Positions 18,075-27,195 of a stretch of DNA of 64,000 nt are shown piece by piece. The stretch is from CAVVGZ01 sp963841845 (GTDB lineage Bacteria; Chloroflexota; Anaerolineae; Anaerolineales; Anaerolineaceae): NCBI GenBank assembly GCA_963841845.1, contig CAWJEG010000013.1, positions 248,001-312,000 on the forward strand. The letters run 5' to 3'. Position numbers and translations under genes: made by a program. The notes under the pieces were generated by a model. It was given only the letters and a program-made list of their open reading frames with translations. It did not search any database and had not been told where the DNA came from. Positions within the stretch are counted from its first letter, which is position 1; every line of letters starts with the position of its first letter.

Positions 18075-18533
18075 ATGATTGTCGCTTTAGCATGTGACCA
18101 TGGCGGATTTCCGCTAAAATCGGCTGTTGTTGAAACAATCCAATCGATGGGCCACGAGGTTATGGATTTTGGTATTTATCAACTGGAATCCGTTGATTAC
18201 CCTGATTATGCTGAAAAAGCAGGTAGGGCTTTGCAGAAACAGGAAGCCCACCGCGCAATAGTTATTTGTGGATCTGGCGTCGGGGCTTGCATCTCTGGAA
18301 ATAAAATCAAGGGGGTATATGCTTGCTTGTGCCATGATACATATTCTGGTAAACAAGGGGTGGAGCATGACAATATGAACATGCTATGTCTTGGGGCAAG
18401 GATCATAGGTGATGAACTGGCAAGGGAAATTGTGAGAGCATTTCTTAATGCAAAATTCTCAAAAGAAGAAAGGCATCGAAGACGGGTTGGAAAAATAATC
18501 AAATTGGAACAATCCTTTGATAATCAATCATGA
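18075..18533 (+). CDS. rpiB: Ribose-5-phosphate isomerase B
   Basis: RpiB of 152 residues interconverting ribose-5-phosphate and ribulose-5-phosphate. It begins ALACDHGGFPLK, the phosphate-binding N-terminal motif, and carries the catalytic cysteine loop ICGSGVGACISGNKIKGV, with CHDTYSG further on. The C-terminal part KEERHRRRVGKI is typical. It lies 24 bases after tkt and 23 before tal, so all three are probably cotranscribed. LacA/LacB-type galactose-6-phosphate isomerases are related, but the pentose-phosphate neighbourhood favours RpiB. Confidence 0.95.
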   Translation: MIVALACDHGGFPLKSAVVETIQSMGHEVMDFGIYQLESVDYPDYAEKAGRALQKQEAHRAIVICGSGVGACISGNKIKGVYACLCHDTYSGKQGVEHDNMNMLCLGARIIGDELAREIVRAFLNAKFSKEERHRRRVGKIIKLEQSFDNQS

Positions 18534-18556
18534 TTATTTAGAATGAGGAGTAATTT

Positions 18557-19679
18557 ATGATGACAAAAAACCCAATTCAAACGCTATACGAATTAAAACA
18601 ATCGGTCTGGTACGATAACATCAATCGAGGTTTGTTGGAAAACGGTGAAATTGCCAGGATGATTAATGATGGCGATATTCAAGGTATAACCTCCAATCCC
18701 ACTATTTTTGAAAAAGCAATTGCTAAATCAAACAACTATGATTCTGCATTAGGACCAATGATTAAATCTGGATATACACCGGAAGATATCTTCTATACGC
18801 TGGCGGTGGAAGATATCCAGAATGCTGCCGATTTGTTTTTACCATTATATAAAAAGACAAATCGCTATGATGGTTATGTCAGCCTGGAGGTTAGTCCATA
18901 TATAGCTAATGACACCCAAAAAACCTGCGACGAGGCTGAAAGATTATGGGCTCTGGTAGACGCGTCCAAATGTGTTGATAAAAATTCCTGCGACGTTGGA
19001 GGGAATCGATGCTATCCGAAGTACGATTGCAAAGGGGATTAATGTTAATGTAACCCTAATTTTCTCAATAGCCAGATACGAAAAAGTGATCAATGCATTC
19101 ATGCAAGGGATAGAAGACAGAGTTAAGGTGGGTTTACCAGTTGATTCAATTGCCTCAATTGCTTCATTCTTTGTTTCAAGGGTTGACTCTAAGGTAGAGA
19201 AAATGCTTTCTGAGATTAACTCACCAAATACGACTTCTTCTGAATTAACCGCGGGTGTTTTAGGCAAAGTTGCCATCGCAAACTGCCAGCTTGCTTACCT
19301 GACCTACAAGAATTATTTCAATTCTCCCCGTTGGATGAAACTGAAAGGAGCAGGAGCAATGGAGCAAAGGCCATTATGGGCTTCTACAGGGACAAAAAAT
19401 CCAATTTTCAGTGATGTTCTTTATGTTGAGAGTTTAATCTTTCCAAATTCAGTAAATACAGTCCCGCATGATACCTTGATTGCGTTCAAAGATCATGGAA
19501 AACCCTCGTTTAGTGAGCTCGATCCTGAGAAATCATTGCAAATCTTATCTAATCTGGAACAATTAGGGATTTCGATGGATAAAATTTCCCTGGAACTCGA
19601 ATTGGAAGGCGTTAAATCATTTTCTGATTCTTTCACTTCCCTGCTAAAAACGATAAGCGACAAGAAACTATCCATGTAA
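18557..19679 (+). pseudogene. tal: Transaldolase, interrupted by one frameshift
   Basis: Two overlapping frames together give a transaldolase of about 370 residues, the longer bacterial type. The first part has GDIQGITSNPTIFEKAI and YVSLEVSPYIANDT. A one-base shift near 18960-18963 then leads into RPNVLIKIPATLEG, where the second Lys of IKIPAT is the Schiff-base lysine, and on to GINVNVTLIFS, RPLWASTGTKNP and the C-terminus. All active-site regions are intact on either side, and the gene sits in its natural place after tkt and rpiB. A sequence error is therefore more likely than loss of function. It transfers dihydroxyacetone units in the pentose phosphate pathway. Confidence 0.88.
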
Positions 19680-19744
19680 CTAACCAGAGATAATCAACGC
19701 TGTAAACCATAAAAGATACAATTTATTGGATTATAAAAATATTG

Positions 19745-19786
19745 GCCGCCTTCTATCATAATAAACATCAGCATGGTGAAGGTGGC
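19745..19786. other. Hairpin between tal and the adenosine deaminase gene
   Basis: Nine-base stem GCCGCCTTC/GAAGGTGGC (one G-U pair) with a loop of about 24 bases. It has no strong T-run. It may end the pentose-phosphate operon, or be incidental. Confidence 0.3.
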
Positions 19787-19854
19787 TTATTTAATCCTTA
19801 TTCGGATTATCTACATGCTTTCGTGTTAATAATAATTGTTTGACTATATAACTT

Positions 19855-20880
19855 ATGAACTCAATGTCCATTATAGATCCTTCAATACCATTGGTAGACC
19901 TGCATCGTCACATAGAAGGCTCAATACGAATTGGCACAATAGTTGACTTGGTTAATAAATTCGATATACCTTTCCCAGCCAGGGATTATTCTGGGATTAA
20001 ACCACTCGTACAAATCACAAAAACCCAGCCAGGCGTTATGGCATTTATCTCAAAGATTCAATTGGCGACCAAAGTCCTGGTTAATTTTGAGGCTTGCCGC
20101 CGTGTGGCATATGAGTGCGTTGAAGATGCGGCTCATGAAGAGATTGATTATCTTGAAGTCCGATTCAGCCCGGTTTTCATGGCACAACCCCATTCCCTTG
20201 CGCCGGAAGGTATTGTAGAGGCTGTAGTTGACGGAATTGAGGCTGCCCAGGATAATTTCGGTTTAAAGACCAATATTATTGGGATTATTAGCCGAACTTA
20301 TGGTCCTGATCTTGCCAGATTAGAACTCGATGCATTGCTCACTCAAAAATCATCTATTAAAGCGGTTGATCTGGCAGGCGACGAGCAAAATTTTCCAGGA
20401 GAACTATTTATTGATCATTTCAATCGGGTTGTTTCGGCTGGATTACAGGTCACAATCCATGCCGGCGAATCAGTCGGTTCGAGATCGATCTGGCAAGCCA
20501 TCAACCAGCTGCATGCACAACGAATTGGCCATGGTGTCCGCGCAATTGAAGACCCTGCTCTGATCGATTTTTTGCAAATCCACCAGATTCCTATTGAATC
20601 AAACATTACCAGCAATGTACAAACAGGGATAGTAAATAATTATTCGGACCATCCTCTGAAAACATTTTTAGAAAAGAATTTGCTGGTAACCATAAATTCG
20701 GATGATCCTGGTACCAGTGGGATATCCCTGCGTCATGAGTACGAGCGAGGATCATTATTAGCAGGACTCACCCCTGGTATGATTGTCCAAGTTCAAAAGA
20801 ATGGATTGGAAGCGGCATTTCTGTCAGAATATGAAAAAAAAGTGATTCAGACTAAAAAAAGACTTACTTATCAGAATTAG
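19855..20880 (+). CDS. add: Adenosine deaminase
   Basis: Metal-dependent adenosine deaminase family enzyme of 341 residues, hydrolysing adenosine to inosine and ammonia in purine salvage. Zinc ligands and catalytic groups are all visible: VDLHRHIEGS with the HxH pair near residue 16, the third His in TIHAGES, the catalytic His in RIGHGVRA and the aspartates in INSDDPGTSG. The second residue of the HxH loop is Arg (usually Val or Thr), which is unusual but leaves the ligands intact. Adenine deaminases of the same family share these motifs, so base versus nucleoside specificity is not certain. A trmH-type gene follows after 15 bases. Confidence 0.88.
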   Translation: MNSMSIIDPSIPLVDLHRHIEGSIRIGTIVDLVNKFDIPFPARDYSGIKPLVQITKTQPGVMAFISKIQLATKVLVNFEACRRVAYECVEDAAHEEIDYLEVRFSPVFMAQPHSLAPEGIVEAVVDGIEAAQDNFGLKTNIIGIISRTYGPDLARLELDALLTQKSSIKAVDLAGDEQNFPGELFIDHFNRVVSAGLQVTIHAGESVGSRSIWQAINQLHAQRIGHGVRAIEDPALIDFLQIHQIPIESNITSNVQTGIVNNYSDHPLKTFLEKNLLVTINSDDPGTSGISLRHEYERGSLLAGLTPGMIVQVQKNGLEAAFLSEYEKKVIQTKKRLTYQN

Positions 20881-20895
20881 GTAAACAAAATACAC

Positions 20896-21531
20896 ATGGC
20901 GTCAAATCAATTTGTCATCCAGTGTTTACGGCCGAATTGTAGATTTCGATACCTCACCTCAATTACAGACAAAAAATCAAAACAATGTATCAAGTGTGGT
21001 GCAGCAACCAGTATCATTCCTTTTTCCCCTGAAAACCGACTAAATAACACCGGCGTTTTGCCCGATCGTCATCACCACCTTGAAATTTTATGTGACAATA
21101 TTCGCAGTGCTCACAATTTAGGTGCCATTTTCCGTACTGCAGATGGTGTTGGTATTAAACACATCCATTTGTGTGGAATTACTCCAGCCCCAGATCATCC
21201 AAATGTACAAAAAACAGCTCTTGGAGCAGAAAGATATATCCCATGGACTCAATCCTGGAATGCATGTGAGACTACTCTTCACTTAAAAAATATTAATCAT
21301 TTCACTGTATTGGCCCTGGAAAACAGCATAAATTCCATTTCAATTTTTGATATTCATCCGGTTCTATCGGGACCTCTTTTACTCATATTAGGCAATGAGA
21401 TTTCCGGAATTGATCCAGAATTACTTGCAATGAGCGACATACATATTCACATACCTATGATCGGGTCTAAAAACTCCCTTAATGTATCTGTGGCATTTGG
21501 TATCGCTGCATATACCTTGATGTTCAGGTAG
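20896..21531 (+). CDS. TrmH/SpoU-family RNA 2'-O-methyltransferase with N-terminal zinc ribbon
   Basis: SPOUT methyltransferase of 211 residues. SpoU motif 1 appears as NIRSAHNLGAIFRTADGVGI, motif 2 as LLILGNEISGID and motif 3 as IPMIGSKNSLNVSVAFGIA. The Asn/Arg and Ser/Asn residues needed for 2'-O-methyl transfer are present. An extra N-terminal module of about 45 residues carries two Cys pairs (CLRPNC and CIKC), probably a zinc ribbon for RNA binding; it is absent from classical TrmH. The substrate (tRNA or rRNA position) cannot be told. It lies 15 bases after the adenosine deaminase gene and probably shares its transcript. Confidence 0.85.
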   Translation: MASNQFVIQCLRPNCRFRYLTSITDKKSKQCIKCGAATSIIPFSPENRLNNTGVLPDRHHHLEILCDNIRSAHNLGAIFRTADGVGIKHIHLCGITPAPDHPNVQKTALGAERYIPWTQSWNACETTLHLKNINHFTVLALENSINSISIFDIHPVLSGPLLLILGNEISGIDPELLAMSDIHIHIPMIGSKNSLNVSVAFGIAAYTLMFR

Positions 21532-21684
21532 GATAACCTCTTTGATACACGGTACTTGATCGATGGAAGTTTTATAATTCCAGTGATAAATTTCTCCCGG
21601 CAAATCATGCCAGCCTGGATCTCCGTCAAAATCTGGGAATAACTGGCTGCGAGGCTCAAGCGGTAACCAATTTCGTAAAATCAT
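21421..21684 (-). other. Possible small gene or gene remnant opposite the trmH end
   Basis: From ATG 21684 the minus strand encodes a peptide beginning MILRNWLPLEPRSQLF and continuing DGDPGWHDLPGEIYHW, whose Trp/Pro/Gly-rich composition looks protein-like over the 150 intergenic bases. Beyond that it runs antisense into trmH, where it is unlikely to be real. There is no clear ribosome binding site and I do not recognise a family. It may be the 5' remnant of a lost gene. Confidence 0.25.
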
Positions 21685-21800
21685 CCGGTCTGTCAAGCAG
21701 GCTTAAAATATTACTATGTATAGATGGTTTTTATTCAATCCCATAAGACATTGTTGAATATTTGAAAAGAAGGAATTGAATTAACGGAAGGAAAATTAGA

Positions 21801-23296
21801 ATGCCGAAATATTTGATCGCAATTGATCAGGGAACTACCAGTACCCGCAGTATTTTATTTGACAACCAGGGTCAGATTGTTGCCTTGGACCAGATCGAGC
21901 ATGCACAAATTTATCCACAACCCGGATGGGTGGAACACAATCCACTAGAAATACTAAATAATACGAAGCTCACTCTTGAAAGAGTTGTTGAAAAATCATC
22001 TGTTCCAGTTTCGTCCATCCTTGGAATTGGGATTACAAATCAGCGGGAGACCACTATTCTCTGGGACAAAGATACGGGAATCCCTATTTCGAATGCGATT
22101 GTCTGGCAGGATACCAGGACCGATAAGATTTGCCGAAAATTGATTTCTGAAATCGGAAATGAATTTGTTCGGGAGTGTACAGGTCTACCAATTTCCACCT
22201 ATTTTTCTGCCCCCAAAAATTAAATATCTTATTGAAAATCACCCCAAAATTAATGAGCGGATTTTGAACAAAAAAATCTTATTTGGGACGATTGATACTT
22301 GGTTAATCTGGAACCTAACTGGCGGACCTTCAGGCGGTCTCCATGTCACAGATGTCACCAATGCTTCTCGAACAATGCTATTCAATATTAATAAACTGGA
22401 ATGGGATCAAAGATTATTAGATATATTTGGTATTCCTATTGAAATCATGCCAAAGGTCAATTGTTCCTCATCATATATTGGCTATGCGCATCTTTCTTTT
22501 GGTTCGCTTCCAATCGCTGGTATACTCGGCGACCAGCAGGCAGCTCTTTTTGGACAAAGTTGCCTCCAGGTTGGTCAGGCAAAAAACACTTATGGTACAG
22601 GTTGCTTCATCCTCATGAATACAGGGGGGAATCTTATACCAAGTAAACATGGGTTGATTACCACAATTGCCTACCAATTGGAGGATCAACCAGTACAGTA
22701 TTGTTTGGAAGGCTCTATTGCCATAACCGGTGCCCTGGTCCAATGGTTGCGCGATAATTTACAGATCATTAATAACTCTTCTGAGGTTGAGGCACTGGCT
22801 AATAAAGTCCAGGATAATGGTGGCGTCTATTTTGTTCCTGCATTCTCCGGTTTATTTGCACCTCACTGGAGACCTGATGCAAGAGGAATAATTACCGGAT
22901 TGAGCCATCACACTACCTCAGCTCACATTGCTCGTGCAGCATTGGAAGCCACAGCATATCAAACCCTGGACGTGATTTCTGCAATGGAATTAGACAGTGG
23001 CATAAAATTGAGTTTATTGAAGGTAGATGGTGGAATGGCAAAAAATGACCTGTTGATGCAGTTCCAATCTGACATACTCGGAAAAAAACTTATCCGTCCA
23101 AAAATCACAGAAACCACGGCACTCGGGGCTGCATTTGTTGCTGGAATTGCACTTGGAGTATGGAACAATATTTATGAGATTCAAGGAAATATGGCAAGAG
23201 GATAAAACATATCTGCCGGAGATGGCAGAGGATGTACGTGCGATGCTAACAGAAAAATGGAGAAATTCTGTATCAAGAACCTTAAATTGGATTTGA
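21801..23296 (+). pseudogene. glpK: Glycerol kinase, interrupted by two frameshifts
   Basis: FGGY-family glycerol kinase of about 497 residues when three frames are joined. The N-terminus has AIDQGTTSTRSILFD and GIGITNQRETTILWD. The first break falls in the homopolymer pair CCCCC-AAAAA at 22210-22219 (SAPK to IKYLIENHP). The middle has GTIDTWLIWNLT, ILGDQQAALFGQ, NTYGTGCFILMNTG and VDGGMAKNDLLMQFQSD. A second break near 23185 leads into EIWQEDKTYLPEM and the proper C-terminus, ending 23296. Every catalytic motif is present, so sequence errors are likely. The enzyme phosphorylates glycerol to glycerol-3-phosphate for glycolysis and lipid synthesis. It stands alone, without glpF or glpD nearby. 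Confidence 0.88.
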
Positions 23297-23557
23297 TTAA
23301 TTTTTTTCCAGGACTTTTCCAGGATTCGTCACTTTTCTAATATTAGGAATAGAGCTATTTGTTTCAATGAAAAATGAGCAAAGTAATACCATTCCAAGGT
23401 TCATATCCGACCAACAAATCTAACAAACCAATTTCACACAAACCTATTTCGCTTGACTAATTAACCAATGGGGAATAAAATTCAGGGTCAATTAATAATA
23501 TCTCACAGAGCGAGGGTAACCCGGTATGGGTGAGAGGCGTTCAAAGGATGGAATAGA

Positions 23558-24208
23558 ATGAGTGAAGTAACTTTAAATGCAGTAAGAAGGGAAATAATCG
23601 GTAAAAAAGTAAATTCTATGCGTCGCGAAGGCAAATTGCCGGCAGTATTATACGGTCATACAATTAAAGCCACACCAATAACCTTAGACGCAAAAGAAGC
23701 CACCACGGTTTTAGCGTCCTTGTCCTCATCAAGTCTTGTAACAATTGATCTGGAAGGTGAAAAACATTCAGCCATTGTTCGTGATAAGGACCGTAATTTT
23801 ATCAAGGGCCATTTGCTTCATGTTGATTTTCAGGTTGTTTCATTAACCGAAAAAATCCGGGCGAATGTAAGCATTGAGCAAATTGGAATATCACCGGCTG
23901 TCAAAGATTATAGTGGTGTGGTTGTCACTGAACTATTTTCTGTGGAGGTGGAGAGTTTACCCGGTGACCTCCCCGAAAAAATAGTGATTGATTTATCTAC
24001 ATTAAAGCTTATTGGAGATTCGATTTTTGTAAGAGATCTAGATGTCCCGGCAAAGGTTGAAATCCAGCAAGATCCAGATGAAGTGGTTGTGCTGATTGCT
24101 TCAGGACAAATCGAGCCAGAATCAATGGTAGAACCTGGTCTTGAAGCAGATCTTGGTAAAGAACCGGAAGTAATAGCAAAAGTCCGTAAAGAAGAGTTTG
24201 AAGACTAA
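23558..24208 (+). CDS. rplY: 50S ribosomal protein L25 (CTC form)
   Basis: L25/general stress protein CTC of 216 residues. The N-terminal 5S-rRNA-binding domain (about 1-90) has RREIIGKKVNSMRREGKLPAVLYG in two recognisable parts, and the C-terminal beta-rich CTC domain (about 95-185) includes LPGDLPEKIVIDLS and an acidic tail. It binds 5S rRNA in the large subunit. The 260 bases upstream show a possible short stem (TCTCAC at 23501-23506, GTGAGA at 23530-23535) just before the start, but no known riboswitch. A strong terminator follows. Confidence 0.94.
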   Translation: MSEVTLNAVRREIIGKKVNSMRREGKLPAVLYGHTIKATPITLDAKEATTVLASLSSSSLVTIDLEGEKHSAIVRDKDRNFIKGHLLHVDFQVVSLTEKIRANVSIEQIGISPAVKDYSGVVVTELFSVEVESLPGDLPEKIVIDLSTLKLIGDSIFVRDLDVPAKVEIQQDPDEVVVLIASGQIEPESMVEPGLEADLGKEPEVIAKVRKEEFED

Positions 24209-24249
24209 TACGGACCGTCTATAAAGAATAATATTTTGCGAAAAACAAG

Positions 24250-24286
24250 ATAAGAAAGGATAAATTAATTATCCTTTCTTATTTTG
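24250..24286. terminator. Terminator between rplY and the convergent nudix gene
   Basis: Perfect 13-base stem (24250-24262 and 24270-24282) with a 7-base loop and T-rich tail. Its right part overlaps the last bases of the convergent nudix gene, so it may work for both. Confidence 0.75.
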
Positions 24287-24890
24287 TTAATCCAATTACA
24301 GTTAATAAATTCACAGTAATCTGGGCTGTTATTCCCCAAACCACTTCCCCTTCATAAGGTTGATAAAAAATTACTTGGTCAATATCCCCCCCTTTTCTTT
24401 GATATGGTTTTACTTGTCGGTTGTCTGTTGATGCCAGCCATTTCAAGGGAATTGTAAATATCTTTTGAACCTCATTGGGGGAAGGTATTAGTTCGATTGG
24501 CCATTGAATTAAACCGATAACAGGAGTAATTTGATAACTGGTTACTGAATTCATTGGTGGAAGGCATCCAAGAATTGTTACAAATTCGGGTTTTAGGGAT
24601 ATTTCTTCAGCGGATTCCCGCAAAGCGGTTGCCTGCGGATTTAAATCTCCGGGATCTGCAACTCCGCCAGGGAATGCTACCTGGCCTTTATGAAATTGGA
24701 GGGTATCCGTACGTCTGGTAAATAAAAGGTTCCATTCATTCCTGTCCCACAATAGTGGTACGAGGACTGAGGCGTGTAATAGATTGTCCACTTTCGGTAA
24801 TTTTATAGGATGATCATGCCCATTGGATCGTATCGCATCAATGATCTCCTCAATTGTCAATTTTTCAATGGTACGAATGTTATTTTTCAC
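24279..24890 (-). CDS. NUDIX hydrolase, CoA pyrophosphatase-like
   Basis: A 203-residue nudix protein of the CoA pyrophosphatase (NudL/PCD1) group. The group signature LLFTRRTDTLQFHKGQVAFPGG (cited in parts: FTRRTDTL, HKGQVAFPGG) precedes the nudix box, whose catalytic core reads RESAEEISL with the required Glu residues. The family hydrolyses CoA or oxidised CoA to 3',5'-ADP and acyl-phosphopantetheine. No signal or membrane segment is present. It lies 36 bases downstream of the trmI gene on the same strand, so it is probably in that operon. Confidence 0.82.
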   Translation of the reverse strand: MKNNIRTIEKLTIEEIIDAIRSNGHDHPIKLPKVDNLLHASVLVPLLWDRNEWNLLFTRRTDTLQFHKGQVAFPGGVADPGDLNPQATALRESAEEISLKPEFVTILGCLPPMNSVTSYQITPVIGLIQWPIELIPSPNEVQKIFTIPLKWLASTDNRQVKPYQRKGGDIDQVIFYQPYEGEVVWGITAQITVNLLTVIGLTK

Positions 24891-24926
24891 GCATCTCCAA
24901 GCAGGTAAGTTTTGGCAAAAAAATAA

Positions 24927-25778
24927 TCATTCATGGTTAATAATTACTGGCCTGGCAAATATTAGGAACCCGGTATGGGCCACCATTCTGTCGACTGGAC
25001 GGAACCGTTCCGGATCATCTTTATAATGACGTAAAAGAATTTCTACCACATCAATAAAAGCAAAATCATTCGTCTTGAGAACGGTTAATAATCTACATAC
25101 CTGGTTAGCGGATGGTAATATACATCCAAATTGTCCACCTGTTTTTAAGGATTCCCGGACTTTATCAATATAATCAAAAGGATTTGGCAGATCTAAAAAT
25201 ATTGCGTCTACACCGGTTTCATCGAAACCATCACCTATGTCTTTCGTTTTTAACAAAACCCGATCCAATAAATTAAACCGGGACAAATTCTTTCTAGCAT
25301 TCGCTTGCATTTGCGTTCGCATTTCATAACTATATATTTGTCCTTGGCTGCCTATAAAGTAAGCAAGCGCTGTTGTAAATGCCCCGGATCCTGTGCCGGC
25401 CTCAATTACACGGGTACCAGGTCCAATACCCATTTTCATCAGGATAAATCCAATATCTTTCGGGTAGAGGATCTGGGTACTCCTTGGTAAATTCTTAAGA
25501 ATATTCTCCAGTGAAGGTTGTAATAAAAAAAATTGACTTCTATTATGAGAAAATACCTGAGAGCCCCATGGTATACCGATAAGGTCGTTGTGATAAATTA
25601 ATCCCCGGTGTGTATGAAGAATTTGATCAATTTCAAGAATAATAATATGGTTTTTATGGGTCATTCCCACCAATTCAACCAAATCTCCAACATGGGTGTT
25701 TCTTTCGATGTTATTAAATACCTGGTTATTCTCTACCATTCCTATGATTCCCTTAAGATCTGAGAGGTACCTAACCAA
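24927..25778 (-). CDS. trmI: tRNA (adenine-N1)-methyltransferase TrmI
   Basis: Class I SAM-dependent methyltransferase of 283 residues that makes m1A58 in the tRNA T-loop. The N-terminal domain (about 1-80) has the family segment ILYPKDIGFILMKMGIGPG before the SAM motif VIEAGTGSGAFTTAL (about 110-124). Motif IV appears as DAIFLDLPNPFDYID, whose Asp is catalytic in this family. Its start overlaps the preceding small membrane protein gene by 37 bases. The operon order mnmA - membrane protein - trmI - nudix puts two tRNA modification enzymes together. Confidence 0.92.
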   Translation of the reverse strand: MVRYLSDLKGIIGMVENNQVFNNIERNTHVGDLVELVGMTHKNHIIILEIDQILHTHRGLIYHNDLIGIPWGSQVFSHNRSQFFLLQPSLENILKNLPRSTQILYPKDIGFILMKMGIGPGTRVIEAGTGSGAFTTALAYFIGSQGQIYSYEMRTQMQANARKNLSRFNLLDRVLLKTKDIGDGFDETGVDAIFLDLPNPFDYIDKVRESLKTGGQFGCILPSANQVCRLLTVLKTNDFAFIDVVEILLRHYKDDPERFRPVDRMVAHTGFLIFARPVIINHE

Positions 25779-26014
25779 TGCCCCAAAAGCAGAACCATGA
25801 TACTACCAAATATCGCAGATCCCATATGAAAGGGGCCAACAACCCAAATTTCCCACCCCATTTGTTGTCCCAGGAAATTCCCGGCAAAGAATCCAATCCA
25901 GCTTAGAAGAATGTTAATAATTATCTTAAAAAATCCACCATTTTTCCATAAATGAAATCCCAAACCTATAAAGGTAGCCACGATTAATCCAAAGAAAAAC
26001 GAAGGGAAGGTCAA
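25742..26014 (-). CDS. Small membrane protein between mnmA and trmI
   Basis: A 90-residue hydrophobic protein with about three membrane helices (roughly 3-20, 28-47 and 63-83) and Gly-rich turns such as FAGNFLGQQMGW. No family is recognised. It overlaps mnmA by 4 bases at its start and trmI by 37 bases at its end, so it is firmly part of this tRNA-modification operon and probably translated by coupling. Composition resembles small integral proteins annotated only as hypothetical. A link with tRNA modification is not implied by sequence. Confidence 0.6.
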   Translation of the reverse strand: MTFPSFFFGLIVATFIGLGFHLWKNGGFFKIIINILLSWIGFFAGNFLGQQMGWEIWVVGPFHMGSAIFGSIMVLLLGHWLGTSQILRES

Positions 26015-27081
26015 TATATTCTCTCCTCTCTGATTTCATCACATGCCCCGATAATTTTCCCTGCTCCAAGAACTTTATCACCATCATACAAAACGACAAT
26101 TTGCCCAGGAGTAATATCCGGTAAAGGATGCTCAAAATTTATTAGAAGGGTGTCATCTCCTGTTAACTTGATATCAGACCAGACTGGGTCTGCTTTATAT
26201 CGGATTTTTACCTGGGCACGAATTGAATTTTCCTGATTTATATCTTCAATCCAATTAAGATTATTTGCAATTAAACCCCTATGTAACAGGTCATTTTTAC
26301 TCCCCACGATTATTGTGTTTGATGTAATATCCTTCTTAAGGACATAAAGGGGCTTTGTGGATGATATTCCCAATTTCTTGCGCTGACCAATCGTATAAAA
26401 CGCTAACCCATCATGTTTCCCGATAATCCTCCCATTTGTATCCAGAATGTTCCCGGAAATATTCAAACCATCGACCTTTTCGCGTAAAAAACCATGAATA
26501 GTACCATTCTTCAGAAAGCACAAATCCTGACTCTCAGTCCTCTCATGATTTAGCAAATCATTTTCCCTTGCAAATTTTCGAACTTCAGATTTGCTCATCT
26601 CCCCTAATGGAAACAGAGTATGGGATAGGTCTTCCTGGGTCAGGTAGCTAAGGAAGTATGACTGATCTTTTTGCCGGTCCAATCCCTGTTGTAAAGAAAA
26701 CCGGCCGTTATACCCCTGAGAAATTCTTGCGTAATGTCCAGTTGATAGATAATTAAAGCCAAGTTCTCTTGCCTGGCTATATAGAAATCCCCATTTGATT
26801 ACTTTATTGCATCGGATACAAGGATTGGGTACATTTCCTGTCGAATATTCATCAATCATTTCCTGTATCACTAATGTGCTAAAAATTTTTTCAGCGTCTA
26901 TCACATGCAGGGTAATATTTAGTTTATGTGCGATCTCTTGAGCTGTATTTAGAGAATCTAAATCCCTGGTAATATTTAATATAAATCCGTCGACATCAAA
27001 TCCCTGCTGAATTAAAATCATCGCAGCTACTGACGAATCTACTCCACCACTCATTGCTACTGCGATTTTCTTCGAAGACAT
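26011..27081 (-). CDS. mnmA: tRNA-specific 2-thiouridylase MnmA
   Basis: MnmA, about 356 residues, which adds sulfur to U34 of Lys, Glu and Gln tRNAs. It has the PP-loop ATP motif SGGVDSS at the N-terminus, the catalytic cysteines in NPCIRCNKVIKWG and SQDLCFL, and GHYARI. The central and C-terminal beta domains include YTIGQRKKLGI and a final RIRYKADP-like stretch (here KIRYKADP). The start at 27081 (MSSKKIAVAMSGG) fits the family; an ATG five codons upstream is possible. A divergent promoter pair lies before it. Confidence 0.95.
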   Translation of the reverse strand: MSSKKIAVAMSGGVDSSVAAMILIQQGFDVDGFILNITRDLDSLNTAQEIAHKLNITLHVIDAEKIFSTLVIQEMIDEYSTGNVPNPCIRCNKVIKWGFLYSQARELGFNYLSTGHYARISQGYNGRFSLQQGLDRQKDQSYFLSYLTQEDLSHTLFPLGEMSKSEVRKFARENDLLNHERTESQDLCFLKNGTIHGFLREKVDGLNISGNILDTNGRIIGKHDGLAFYTIGQRKKLGISSTKPLYVLKKDITSNTIIVGSKNDLLHRGLIANNLNWIEDINQENSIRAQVKIRYKADPVWSDIKLTGDDTLLINFEHPLPDITPGQIVVLYDGDKVLGAGKIIGACDEIREERIY

Positions 27082-27111
27082 CCTTCCTGCTCCCACAAAC
27101 CATCGAATGTG

Positions 27112-27120
27112 ATTATAGCA
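27112..27120 (-). promoter_or_regulatory. Extended -10 promoter for the mnmA operon
   Basis: On the minus strand the sequence reads TGCTATAAT, a perfect extended -10, about 30 bases before the mnmA start. It lies back to back with a similar element for the phosphohexomutase gene. Confidence 0.6.
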
Positions 27121-27152
27121 TGCCTCCGTTTAGGATGAGGGTAAGTAATTGC

Positions 27153-27161
27153 TGATATAAT
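27153..27161 (+). promoter_or_regulatory. Extended -10 promoter for the phosphohexomutase gene
   Basis: TGATATAAT, a perfect extended -10, lies 34 bases before the ATG at 27196; a GGAAGG ribosome binding site follows. It is divergent from the mnmA promoter. Confidence 0.6.
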
Positions 27162-27195
27162 AAGGAATATTTTTGATTGAACTCAGGAAGGTGTT

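Noticed and set aside
18557..19679. Programmed frameshifting in tal
   Set aside because: No slippery heptamer, pseudoknot or stop-proximal signal is visible at the break, and the same kind of break recurs in unrelated genes.
23297..23557. Riboswitch or ribosomal-protein leader upstream of rplY
   Set aside because: Only short, partly incompatible stems are seen near 23501-23535; they do not match any leader I know.
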